Positions 27,925-35,458 of a stretch of 57,903 bases of DNA are shown in pieces. The number at the start of each line of letters is the position of its first letter. The stretch's first letter is position 1. Both the position numbers and the translations under genes were made by a program. The stretch covers positions 1 to 57,903 of the forward strand of contig JABMOV010000103.1 of the NCBI GenBank assembly GCA_013203145.1, in the 5' to 3' direction. This stretch comes from Fidelibacterota bacterium (lineage in GTDB: Bacteria > Fidelibacterota > Marinisomatia > Marinisomatales > JABMOV01). Below the pieces are notes generated by a model that saw nothing but the letters and a program-made list of their open reading frames with translations, ran no database searches and was not told the origin of the DNA.

Positions 27925-28418
27925 AAATTTATTTAGCTGTTACAAGTATAGTATTATTTCTTTTAGTTGGGTGTACCGAAGAAGCTGAATTGCAAATTCA
28001 TCCTGATGGGTGGAGTGATATTGGATCGGACAATTCACATATGGCAAAGATCAGTGGTTCAGGAATTGCATCATGCAAAGAATGTCATGGTGGCTCGGAG
28101 CCAGATGATTATTATGGTGGCAGAACTAAAATATCCTGCTTCACATGTCATGCCAGTGGACCAAGTGGACATCCAGTTTGGAAAGAATGGATGAACCCGG
28201 CTTCAGAAAATTTTCATGGTAAAGACCGAATAGTTGATCGAGGTGTCCCGATAAAGGATGACCAACGATGTTCCGTTTGTCATGACTATATGCATGCAAA
28301 TAAAGACAAAATTTTATTTGGAAATAGTGTGGGAGTATACTGTACTGATTGTCATCCTGACGATCCACTTAATCCTGGTAATAGTATTTTAATGGATTGC
28401 AATAGTTGCCACCCATAA
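27921..28418 (+). CDS. Pentahaem cytochrome c lipoprotein
   Basis: A 165-aa protein starting at ATG 27921 inside the stop of the preceding gene (ATGA overlap). Lipobox LLVGC gives lipidated C18. Five CXXCH sites: CKECH, CFTCH, CSVCH, CTDCH and CNSCH, the last two in the C-terminal 35 residues. Small size and lipid anchor suggest an outer-membrane electron relay working with the decahaem lipoprotein. It ends the first translationally coupled set of the locus. Confidence 0.85.
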   Translation: MKIYLAVTSIVLFLLVGCTEEAELQIHPDGWSDIGSDNSHMAKISGSGIASCKECHGGSEPDDYYGGRTKISCFTCHASGPSGHPVWKEWMNPASENFHGKDRIVDRGVPIKDDQRCSVCHDYMHANKDKILFGNSVGVYCTDCHPDDPLNPGNSILMDCNSCHP

Positions 28419-28439
28419 TGATATGGAGAAACTATTACT

Positions 28440-28464
28440 ATTTATGCCCCGATCGGGAATAAAT
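28440..28464 (+). promoter_or_regulatory. Palindrome between two cytochrome genes
   Basis: An interrupted palindrome: ATTTAT (28440-28445) and ATAAAT (28459-28464) flank CCCGATCGGG (28448-28457). No T-run follows, so it is more like an operator or mRNA-processing hairpin than a terminator. Confidence 0.35.
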
Positions 28465-28499
28465 CAAAAGAGTTTAATAATTAAAATGGAGGCTTATCT

Positions 28500-29099
28500 A
28501 TGATCAAAACACTAGTTATAACTTTAGGAGTAACAGGTCTGTTACTTGGTCAAACATTCGAGTATGTTGGGAGTAGAAAGTGTGGAATGTGTCATAAAAA
28601 AGAAGCATCCGGTGCACAATTAAAAGTATGGGAAGATTCCAAACATTCGAAAGCGTTTGAAACACTTAAAAGTGAAGAGGCAATTGCCATCGCTAAAGAG
28701 AAGGGCTTAGCAAATGACCCTTGGGAAGCACCAGAATGTATAAAGTGCCACACTACAGGCTTTGGAAAAGGTGGCTACGAAGTTAAAGAAGAAGCTTTTT
28801 GGAATCCCGCTGCAGATGATAGAGATGGAAAAAAAGCTGTAAAACGAATGACTGGTCTCCAAGCAGTTGGATGCGAAATGTGTCATGGAGCTGGTAGCGA
28901 GTATAAATCGAGGAAAGTTATGAAAGCGATTTATAACGATGAAACAGATGGTGCAGCTGTTGGTTTATTAGCCGTTACAGAAGAAACTTGCCTTGGTTGC
29001 CACAATGATGAAAGTCCTTCGTTTAAAGAATTCAACTTTGAAGAAGCTTTAGCGAAAATTGCACACCCATTCCCTGAAGGATATACACCTAAGAAATAA
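28500..29099 (+). CDS. Tetrahaem cytochrome c554-like protein
   Basis: A 199-aa periplasmic cytochrome with signal peptide (VITLGVTGLLLGQ) and four CXXCH motifs (CGMCH, CIKCH, CEMCH, CLGCH). The opening YVGSRKCGMCHKKEASGAQLKVWEDSKHSKAFE matches in pattern the cytochrome c554/c' family of soluble electron carriers. It has its own GGAGG ribosome-binding site and is closed by a strong terminator, so it may be made in larger amounts than its neighbours as the mobile periplasmic shuttle. Confidence 0.85.
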   Translation: MIKTLVITLGVTGLLLGQTFEYVGSRKCGMCHKKEASGAQLKVWEDSKHSKAFETLKSEEAIAIAKEKGLANDPWEAPECIKCHTTGFGKGGYEVKEEAFWNPAADDRDGKKAVKRMTGLQAVGCEMCHGAGSEYKSRKVMKAIYNDETDGAAVGLLAVTEETCLGCHNDESPSFKEFNFEEALAKIAHPFPEGYTPKK

Positions 29100-29106
29100 C
29101 TCATTA

Positions 29107-29138
29107 GAGTCGGATTTACATTAATCCGACTCTTTTTT
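29107..29138 (+). terminator. Intrinsic terminator after c554-like gene
   Basis: The 10-bp stem GAGTCGGATT / AATCCGACTC (29107-29116 with 29123-29132) with a 6-base loop is followed by six T. It divides the cytochrome locus into an upstream (outer-membrane) and a downstream (inner-membrane) transcription block. Confidence 0.88.
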
Positions 29139-29173
29139 CCTCAATATCCTGATCCTTTTATTAAGGTGAATTA

Positions 29174-31699
29174 GTGAAAAATATTTTAAGTAGGAATTCT
29201 GGGTTATTAAACAGGATAAGCGCATATGTTATTCTGGTAATTATACCTGTTTTTCTATATTCGCAAGATAACGAAACATGTGAAGAATGTCATGATGATG
29301 ATACTCAAGAGATTATCCTTTATGGCATCCCAAAATCCCTTTATGTAACTGAGGATCATCTTTATGGTACTCCCCATGAAGATTTTAATTGTATTGACTG
29401 CCATGAAGACCTAGATGGCGTAGAAGACTTTCCTCACGACCCACGGTTACCATTACCTGATTGTGGAAGTTGCCATGAAGATGCCCAAGCTGAATTTATC
29501 GAAGGATTTTTCCGCCCATTAGCCGAAAAGGGATACACATCTCTCCCAACGTGTTCTGATTGTCATGGTACACATAAAGTATCCTGGAAAGGTGAACCCA
29601 GGCAGGTGTGCGGCGTATGTCATCAGGATATTTTAGGTGAATTCTATGAATCTGCACATTGGAATGAAGATATTGGAGAATCCGAACTCACATGCGTTTC
29701 GTGTCATTCACCTCACAATAAACATGAAAGAGAAGAATATACTCCAGCTAATTGGCGCATTCATATTTCTGAATCATGCAAAAGTTGTCATGAAAAAAAT
29801 GTTATTAATTATGACAATAGTTCACATTACCTCCAATTATTAGAGGGAAATCCCAATGCTCCAGTTTGTACAGACTGTCATGCCACGCATAAAGTATTAT
29901 CACCAAGACATGAAGACAGTAAAGTATCCGTGGCAAAACTTGATCTACTATGTACTTCATGTCATACGGGATATGAACAATCCATCCATCGGTTGGAAGT
30001 CAATGATGATCCTAGATTAGAAACATGTGTTGTTTGCCACACAGGTCATGAGACTGAAATGACCGGTGGAACCATGAGTTCTATTTTTGATGCTAATTTA
30101 GATGAGGTCTGTCTTCGCTGTCATAAAGAGAATTTGGTAGTGGGTGAATTAGATGCTCATGGGGAAATTCATCGAAATCAGGTTGAGAAGATAGATAGGG
30201 GAGAAGTATCCGACTGTGGTTCTTGCCACAATTATCATTATATGGCCCCTGATCATGCTGAGAATTCAGCAAGTAAAAAGGTTTGTGTGCAATGTCATGA
30301 AGAACAGGAAGCTGAATATGAGATGTCTGCACATTATATCGCCTGGGCTCGCGGACATGAAGAAGCACCGACATGTATCGACTGCCACAATGAAGAACGC
30401 ATTCAAAAAGTAGATGAAGATTTTGTTGGTGAATCGATAGTTGAATTATGTGGTCGCTGTCATGGTGATCGTGAATTCACATTAAAATTCCAATTGAGTA
30501 GCGACGTACTGGAAGGATATAATTCATCTTATCATGGACAAATGTACCAACTCGGATACCAAGGGGAGAAATTTGCCACATGTGTATCCTGCCATGATAA
30601 TCATTCCATTTTGCCTAGCGATGATCCTTCTTCGACAGTAAGTAAAGAGCATATAAAGGAAACATGTTCGCAATGCCACGAAAATGTGAATGATAATTTC
30701 GTTGGCTATTTACAGCATTATACGCCACACTTAAAAGAAGAAAATCCCATTCTAAATATTATTAATACTGCTATGGTATGGTTGCTTGGATCGGTTTTAT
30801 TTATTTTTGGTACACACACAGTTTTATGGTTATCGCGATTAACCATAAAACGAATTAAACACGGCCCCATTAAGAAAGTACCAAAAACAAAATATCGCGT
30901 CCGAAGATTTGGACGAATTGAACGATTATTGCATTTGGGTATGATTTTAGGTTTTCTTACGTTGGCAACGACGGGGATACCACTTAAATATTCCCATTCA
31001 CCAGCAGCTACGTGGTTTGTACATAATGTAATTGGGTTTGGTACAGCAGCGATGTCTCATCGTATTGGGGCTGGATTATTAGCACTTGTTTTCATGGTTC
31101 ACCTTGGCATACTAATGTATAAAGCAATAATTCGTGGTAATAAAGGGATATTATGGGGTCCCGATAGTCTCGTACCCAATAAACAGGATGGTATCGATTT
31201 TATACAGCATCTAGCATATTTTGTTGGACTCAGGAAAAAAGAACCCAAATTTGGTCGCTGGACCTATTGGGAAAAATTCGATTACTTCGCTGTCTTCTGG
31301 GGAATGTTCGCGATCGGTTTTTCAGGATTAATGTTATGGTTCCCTGAATTCTTTTCACGCTGGGTACCAGGTTCATTCATCAATGCTGCCCATATCATTC
31401 ACTCTGAAGAAGCATTATTAGCAACAGCATTTATATTCACAGTTCACTTTTTTAATACACATCTCCGTCCCGGAGCTTTTCCAATGGATGAAGTCATTTT
31501 CACAGGAAGAATGACAGAAGAGCAATTCCAACATGAACGACCATTGGAATATGAAAGCCTGACTGAAGAAGAATACAAAATACGACTAACAAAACCGCTG
31601 CCAAAATGGATGAAATACCTGTTTTACTCTGCAGGATATCTATTCTTAACTTTAGGCGTCGTAGTCTTAATCATTATTATAATAGGGACATTTATTTAG
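29174..31699 (+). CDS. 17-haem cytochrome c fused to membrane cytochrome b (CbcL-like layout)
   Basis: An 841-aa inner-membrane protein starting at GTG 29174. A signal peptide or anchor (residues 14-29) is followed by a periplasmic part with 17 CXXCH motifs (from CEECH near residue 36 to CSQCH near 501). A C-terminal membrane part then has about six helices with histidines placed like diheme cytochrome b of the hydrogenase/formate-dehydrogenase type (LLHLGMIL, FMVHLGIL, FTVHFFNTH). The design matches Geobacter CbcL, a quinol oxidase that passes electrons to periplasmic cytochromes, though with more haems. Predicted role: oxidising menaquinol for the outer-membrane conduit, or the reverse. A second protein of this layout lies at 36718. 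Confidence 0.86.
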   Translation: MKNILSRNSGLLNRISAYVILVIIPVFLYSQDNETCEECHDDDTQEIILYGIPKSLYVTEDHLYGTPHEDFNCIDCHEDLDGVEDFPHDPRLPLPDCGSCHEDAQAEFIEGFFRPLAEKGYTSLPTCSDCHGTHKVSWKGEPRQVCGVCHQDILGEFYESAHWNEDIGESELTCVSCHSPHNKHEREEYTPANWRIHISESCKSCHEKNVINYDNSSHYLQLLEGNPNAPVCTDCHATHKVLSPRHEDSKVSVAKLDLLCTSCHTGYEQSIHRLEVNDDPRLETCVVCHTGHETEMTGGTMSSIFDANLDEVCLRCHKENLVVGELDAHGEIHRNQVEKIDRGEVSDCGSCHNYHYMAPDHAENSASKKVCVQCHEEQEAEYEMSAHYIAWARGHEEAPTCIDCHNEERIQKVDEDFVGESIVELCGRCHGDREFTLKFQLSSDVLEGYNSSYHGQMYQLGYQGEKFATCVSCHDNHSILPSDDPSSTVSKEHIKETCSQCHENVNDNFVGYLQHYTPHLKEENPILNIINTAMVWLLGSVLFIFGTHTVLWLSRLTIKRIKHGPIKKVPKTKYRVRRFGRIERLLHLGMILGFLTLATTGIPLKYSHSPAATWFVHNVIGFGTAAMSHRIGAGLLALVFMVHLGILMYKAIIRGNKGILWGPDSLVPNKQDGIDFIQHLAYFVGLRKKEPKFGRWTYWEKFDYFAVFWGMFAIGFSGLMLWFPEFFSRWVPGSFINAAHIIHSEEALLATAFIFTVHFFNTHLRPGAFPMDEVIFTGRMTEEQFQHERPLEYESLTEEEYKIRLTKPLPKWMKYLFYSAGYLFLTLGVVVLIIIIIGTFI

Positions 31700-31708
31700 A
31701 TTTATATC

Positions 31709-33688
31709 ATGAAAAATAGAATAGTTAAAACAGGTTTAATTAGTGTTGGCATTTTATCACTCGTACTTTTATTCTTATTTGGCGCATTGGAATTAACATC
31801 CAAACCCACATTTTGCTCAAATTGTCATTTTATGCGTCCATATATTGAGGCATGGAAAACATCAACCCATGCGGAAGTAACATGTACTGCCTGCCATTTT
31901 CCACCGGGATTTAAATCTAAACTCAAAGGAAAGTTCACAGCAGCAAGTATGGTTGTAAACTATTTCACCGGTGTTTATAAAAAGTCAAAACCCTGGGCCG
32001 AGATATCTGATGAAAGCTGTTTGCGGTCAGGTTGTCATGCTGAACGACTCTTAAAAGACGATGTTATCTTTAAAGAAGGTATTCTTTTTGAGCATAAACC
32101 GCATCTTACAGAATTAAGGCGTGACAAAGAATTAAGGTGCACTAGTTGCCATTCACAAGTGGTACAAGGAGAACATATCTCAGTAACTGAATCCACTTGT
32201 TTTCTTTGTCACTTTAAAAATCCACCGAATGAAACACCCCTTAATGATTGTACCTGGTGTCACGATGCCCCAGTGACGACAAAGGATAAAACGGTAGATT
32301 ATGACCATACCGTGGTAGCTGACTTACAAATTGACTGTAAAAAATGTCATGGTAAAATGCAAATTGGTGACGGTGCTGTTCCTAGACAACGGTGCAGCTC
32401 ATGTCATGCTGAAATTGAAAAAATAAAAGAATATGATAATGTTGAGTTGATGCATAAGAATCATGTGGCAGATCATAAAGTTGAATGCGATCAGTGTCAT
32501 TCTGTGATCCAACATAAATCCGTGTCGAAAACAGAAAATATTGTTCCAGATTGTGAAAGCTGCCATTCAAATATGCATTCTATTCAATACGGTTTGTTTT
32601 CGGGGCAAATAGGGCAGGACATCAGTCCTCATCCAGATAAAATGTTTGAAGCAGGATTAACCTGCCAAGCCTGTCATATCTTCCATGAAGAACTCTCAGA
32701 TTCAAAGTATGAAGAAGAGACGGCGGAACCAACGGGTGAAACGTGTGAAAAATGTCACGGAAAAGGATACAATAAATTATTCAACCAGTGGCAAAGTGTG
32801 ATGGCAAATAAACTTGCAATTGTGAAGCAATCAATTGAAACGGTAGAAGCACAATTGGCTGAAAATGAACCTCCAAAACTCAAAAAATATATTATTATAC
32901 CACTATTAGATCGTGCTAAATACAATTATGAAGTTGTAGAACGTGGAAATATTGTTCATAATGTGGCTTTTTCCGACCAGCTTCTTACAAAAGTATCAAG
33001 AGACTTATTGCAAATTATTGATGAGCTAAATCTAGAACATAAGATTCCAGACCTTTCTCAATTTGCCCAAGTGATTCCTTCAGAATGCAACAACTGTCAT
33101 ATTGCAATTGAATCAATTGAGAAAAAGTTCGATAATATCGTATTCAAGCATGATCATCACATTGCTAAAGGTAAAGTCACCTGTTCAAAATGTCACTCCA
33201 ATGCGACAAAACATGGAGAAATTATTATCACTCGCGAATCGTGTTCAAGCTGTCATCATGAAGAAACAGAAATGGATTGCGAAGATTGCCACACGTTACA
33301 AGCTTCAATCTATAGTGGTTCGGCAACCTGGATTAATGAGCCTTATGCAGATGTTATGTCTGATGAGGAAGTAGAATGCATGGATTGTCATTCTGGTGAT
33401 GATACACCATTAACAGACGATATTGCATCACGATGCGAAGAATGCCATGAAATGGATGAAATTGAGATGATGAATGAATGGCAAAATAATTATTCGAGTA
33501 AAATGAATGAAATTTCACAAATATTATCAAAGATTCCTGATTATAACTTGGAAAGTCCAAATTACAAAAGAATAGTGATCGGCATACTTAACTTTAGAAA
33601 AGATGGAAGTCATGGTGTGCATAACAGTAGTTTAACAATCGAAACATTGGAATCGTATAAACAGGATTTGGAGACATTGACTCAATAA
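31709..33688 (+). CDS. NapC/NirT-anchored 17-haem cytochrome c
   Basis: A 659-aa membrane-anchored cytochrome. Residues 7-28 are a membrane helix, followed by a NapC/NirT/NrfH-type start (SKPTFCSNCHFMRPYIEAW, then HAEVTCTACHFPPG). In total 17 CXXCH sites are visible plus one CLRSGCH (CX4CH). Between haems, residues ~355-445 and the last ~70 residues are haem-free helices with the pattern seen in NrfA-type helices (ERGNIVHN; RKDGSHGVHNSSL). By position and anchor it could be a quinol dehydrogenase like Geobacter ImcH, with a large electron-carrier body or even a catalytic haem. It follows the CbcL-like gene by 9 bases. Confidence 0.84.
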   Translation: MKNRIVKTGLISVGILSLVLLFLFGALELTSKPTFCSNCHFMRPYIEAWKTSTHAEVTCTACHFPPGFKSKLKGKFTAASMVVNYFTGVYKKSKPWAEISDESCLRSGCHAERLLKDDVIFKEGILFEHKPHLTELRRDKELRCTSCHSQVVQGEHISVTESTCFLCHFKNPPNETPLNDCTWCHDAPVTTKDKTVDYDHTVVADLQIDCKKCHGKMQIGDGAVPRQRCSSCHAEIEKIKEYDNVELMHKNHVADHKVECDQCHSVIQHKSVSKTENIVPDCESCHSNMHSIQYGLFSGQIGQDISPHPDKMFEAGLTCQACHIFHEELSDSKYEEETAEPTGETCEKCHGKGYNKLFNQWQSVMANKLAIVKQSIETVEAQLAENEPPKLKKYIIIPLLDRAKYNYEVVERGNIVHNVAFSDQLLTKVSRDLLQIIDELNLEHKIPDLSQFAQVIPSECNNCHIAIESIEKKFDNIVFKHDHHIAKGKVTCSKCHSNATKHGEIIITRESCSSCHHEETEMDCEDCHTLQASIYSGSATWINEPYADVMSDEEVECMDCHSGDDTPLTDDIASRCEECHEMDEIEMMNEWQNNYSSKMNEISQILSKIPDYNLESPNYKRIVIGILNFRKDGSHGVHNSSLTIETLESYKQDLETLTQ

Positions 33689-33728
33689 CGGGCAAAGTGG
33701 CCATCAACCAAAAGGGGGTATTGTGGCT
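33674..33728 (+). repeat. Imperfect direct repeat, copy A
   Basis: This ~55-base segment starts in the last codons of the NapC-type gene (ACATTGACTCAA) and runs through TGGCCATCAACC and GGGGGTA to GTGGCT. It aligns with copy B at 36670-36723 with a few substitutions and small gaps. The two copies bracket the cytochrome/Fe-S/NrfD genes. The rest of the gap to 33816 holds only a 41-codon frame from GTG 33723 with no recognisable product. Confidence 0.75.
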
Positions 33729-33816
33729 TGTAGTTTTATATCGATTAATTATTTTCTGAGTATTCAAGGTATCTTATCATGCCTGTTTTACCCCTATAAT
33801 ATGTTTCAAAACTCAG

Positions 33817-33963
33817 ATGAATTCCTTGTTTGCAATGTTAATATATAAATACTTAGCAGGTGAGGGACAGCAGGATACGTACCAGTCGTTCAATCAAATA
33901 TTGAATATTTTGAAAACAACTCATTCCGATAGAACACTTCCAGAAGAATTTAAGGATGTATGA
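33817..33963 (+). CDS. Possible small protein coupled to octahaem gene
   Basis: A 48-codon frame from ATG 33817 (or 42 codons from ATG 33835) in an otherwise empty 271-base gap. The predicted peptide ends DRTLPEEFKDV and has mixed polar/hydrophobic composition with no haem motif or clear signal. The main argument for it is that its stop overlaps the next start (ATGA at 33960), the same coupling used by real gene pairs here. No family is recognised; it could be chance. Confidence 0.3.
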   Translation: MNSLFAMLIYKYLAGEGQQDTYQSFNQILNILKTTHSDRTLPEEFKDV

Positions 33964-33965
33964 CT

Positions 33966-34709
33966 ATGAAAAAACTACCTGACCAAATAATCAGAATTTC
34001 CATCATATTTACCGCTTTAATACTTTTCACTATTGTTATCCGTGTTTTTATAATTCCTGAGGATCTCAAGGAGAAAGGAATCTTTCGAACGTCTGCTATA
34101 AAACAGGAATTAGCCAAAGAGATTCATTATGCCGGATCAGAAATATGTGTTGATTGTCATGAGGAACAATATGACGCAAAACATAACGGTTATCATAAAG
34201 AACTATCGTGCGAGGTTTGTCATGGTCCTTCCTATGAACATTCTGAGGAACCTGATGATGCAACGCCTGAGGCCCCACGTAAAAGAAAATTTTGTCCTGT
34301 CTGTCATACCTATAATCTCTCACGTCCCACAGGATTTCCACAGATTAATCCTTTTGCTCATAATCCTTTAGAACCATGTATCAACTGTCACGAACCACAT
34401 GATCCACGGCCACTTGAAACACCAAAGGAATGTGCAGGATGTCATAGAAGTATTGCCACTACTTTAGCTGTCTCACCACATGTTAAACTGGAATGTATTA
34501 CCTGTCATAATACTCCGGAAGATCATAAAATTAATCCAAGGATTGTGAGACCAGGAAAGCCTACGGAGAGCAAATTTTGTGGTAAATGTCATGCGGATGG
34601 ATCATCCAATCGTGAAGCACCAAAAATTGATATTTCAGTGCATGGCGAAAATGGAGAAAAGTATTTATGCTGGCAGTGCCACTATCCACACCTACCGGAG
34701 GTCGACTGA
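33966..34709 (+). CDS. Membrane-anchored octahaem cytochrome c
   Basis: A 247-aa protein (ATG 33966; the in-frame ATG 33960 would add two residues). An N-terminal helix (about residues 9-31) anchors it to the inner membrane. Eight CXXCH motifs follow: CVDCH, CEVCH, CPVCH, CINCH, CAGCH, CITCH, CGKCH and CWQCH. It overlaps the Fe-S gene (TGATG). The gene order cytochrome / ferredoxin-like / NrfD is that of quinone-linked modules such as Nrf, Qrc, alternative complex III and Geobacter Cbc clusters. Here no molybdoenzyme is encoded, so it should exchange electrons between quinol and the periplasmic cytochromes. Confidence 0.86.
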   Translation: MKKLPDQIIRISIIFTALILFTIVIRVFIIPEDLKEKGIFRTSAIKQELAKEIHYAGSEICVDCHEEQYDAKHNGYHKELSCEVCHGPSYEHSEEPDDATPEAPRKRKFCPVCHTYNLSRPTGFPQINPFAHNPLEPCINCHEPHDPRPLETPKECAGCHRSIATTLAVSPHVKLECITCHNTPEDHKINPRIVRPGKPTESKFCGKCHADGSSNREAPKIDISVHGENGEKYLCWQCHYPHLPEVD

Positions 34710-35458
34710 TGAATAGACTCAATTTTGTAAAATTGCTGAGTAAATCTGCAATTATTCTAGTTACGGGTAACTTTTTTAGCACAGTCCTTAAAGGATCTTC
34801 AGATACAGCCGCTAAAGCTTATACTCATATGAAACGCTATGCATTGGGAATCCAAATAGATAAATGCATCGGCTGTGCAAATTGTGTAAAAGCCTGTAAA
34901 ATTGAAAACAATGTTCCCAGACAACCATTTTATTTCAGGACATGGGTTGAAAGATATATCATAAAGAAAAATGATGAAGTAGTAGTTGAATGTAAAGAGG
35001 GAGGTGCCGGAAAACTTTCTACCGAGCTGGAAGAAAGGGAAATCCTACGAAGCTTTTTTGTCCCGAAACTCTGCAATCATTGTGATAACCCACCGTGTGC
35101 TCAAGTATGCCCTGTAGGCGCCACATTTAAAACAGAAGAAGGTATCGTCCTGGTTGATGATGATCGATGTATTGGGTGTAGTTATTGTATCCAGGCCTGT
35201 CCCTATGGAGCCCGATACATGCATCCTGAGAAAAAAACGGCGGATAAATGTACATTATGTTATCATCGGATAAAACAAGGACTGCTTCCTGCCTGTGTTG
35301 AAGTATGTCCTACGCAAGCCAGAGTATTTGGCGATCTTGAAAGCAATGCGAGTCCGTTGACACGCTTGAAAAGAATGAAGAAAATTCATGTATTGAAACC
35401 AGAGCTAAATACCAAACCAAAAGTTTTTTATACTGATTTAGACGGGGAGGTCAAATGA
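34709..35458 (+). CDS. Four-cluster ferredoxin-like subunit of an NrfD-type complex
   Basis: A 249-aa NrfC/PsrB/HybA-type electron-transfer subunit starting at ATG 34709. Four cysteine groups for [4Fe-4S] clusters are seen: CIGCANCVKAC, CNHCDNPPCAQVC, CIGCSYCIQAC with PYGARY, and CTLCYHRIKQGLLPACVEVC. The N-terminus NRLNFVKLLSKSAIILVTG looks like a Tat signal reduced to one arginine. It is coupled to the octahaem gene upstream and overlaps the NrfD gene downstream by 4 bases, so the three form one complex, probably facing the periplasm. Confidence 0.9.
   Translation: MNRLNFVKLLSKSAIILVTGNFFSTVLKGSSDTAAKAYTHMKRYALGIQIDKCIGCANCVKACKIENNVPRQPFYFRTWVERYIIKKNDEVVVECKEGGAGKLSTELEEREILRSFFVPKLCNHCDNPPCAQVCPVGATFKTEEGIVLVDDDRCIGCSYCIQACPYGARYMHPEKKTADKCTLCYHRIKQGLLPACVEVCPTQARVFGDLESNASPLTRLKRMKKIHVLKPELNTKPKVFYTDLDGEVK

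Noticed and set aside
24533..28418. Direct assignment as MtrC/MtrB/MtrA
   Set aside because: Only the architecture matches; the barrel is far smaller than MtrB and I see no specific sequence motif, so gene symbols are not given.
31709..33688. Assignment as nitrite reductase NrfA or hydroxylamine oxidoreductase
   Set aside because: No CXXCK catalytic haem motif and no HAO-type cross-link tyrosine context can be seen; only helix-level similarity.
33723..33848. 41-codon frame after the repeat-A GTG start
   Set aside because: No resemblance to the N-terminus of the gene following repeat B, no family, and poor coding character; treated as a relic of duplication at most.
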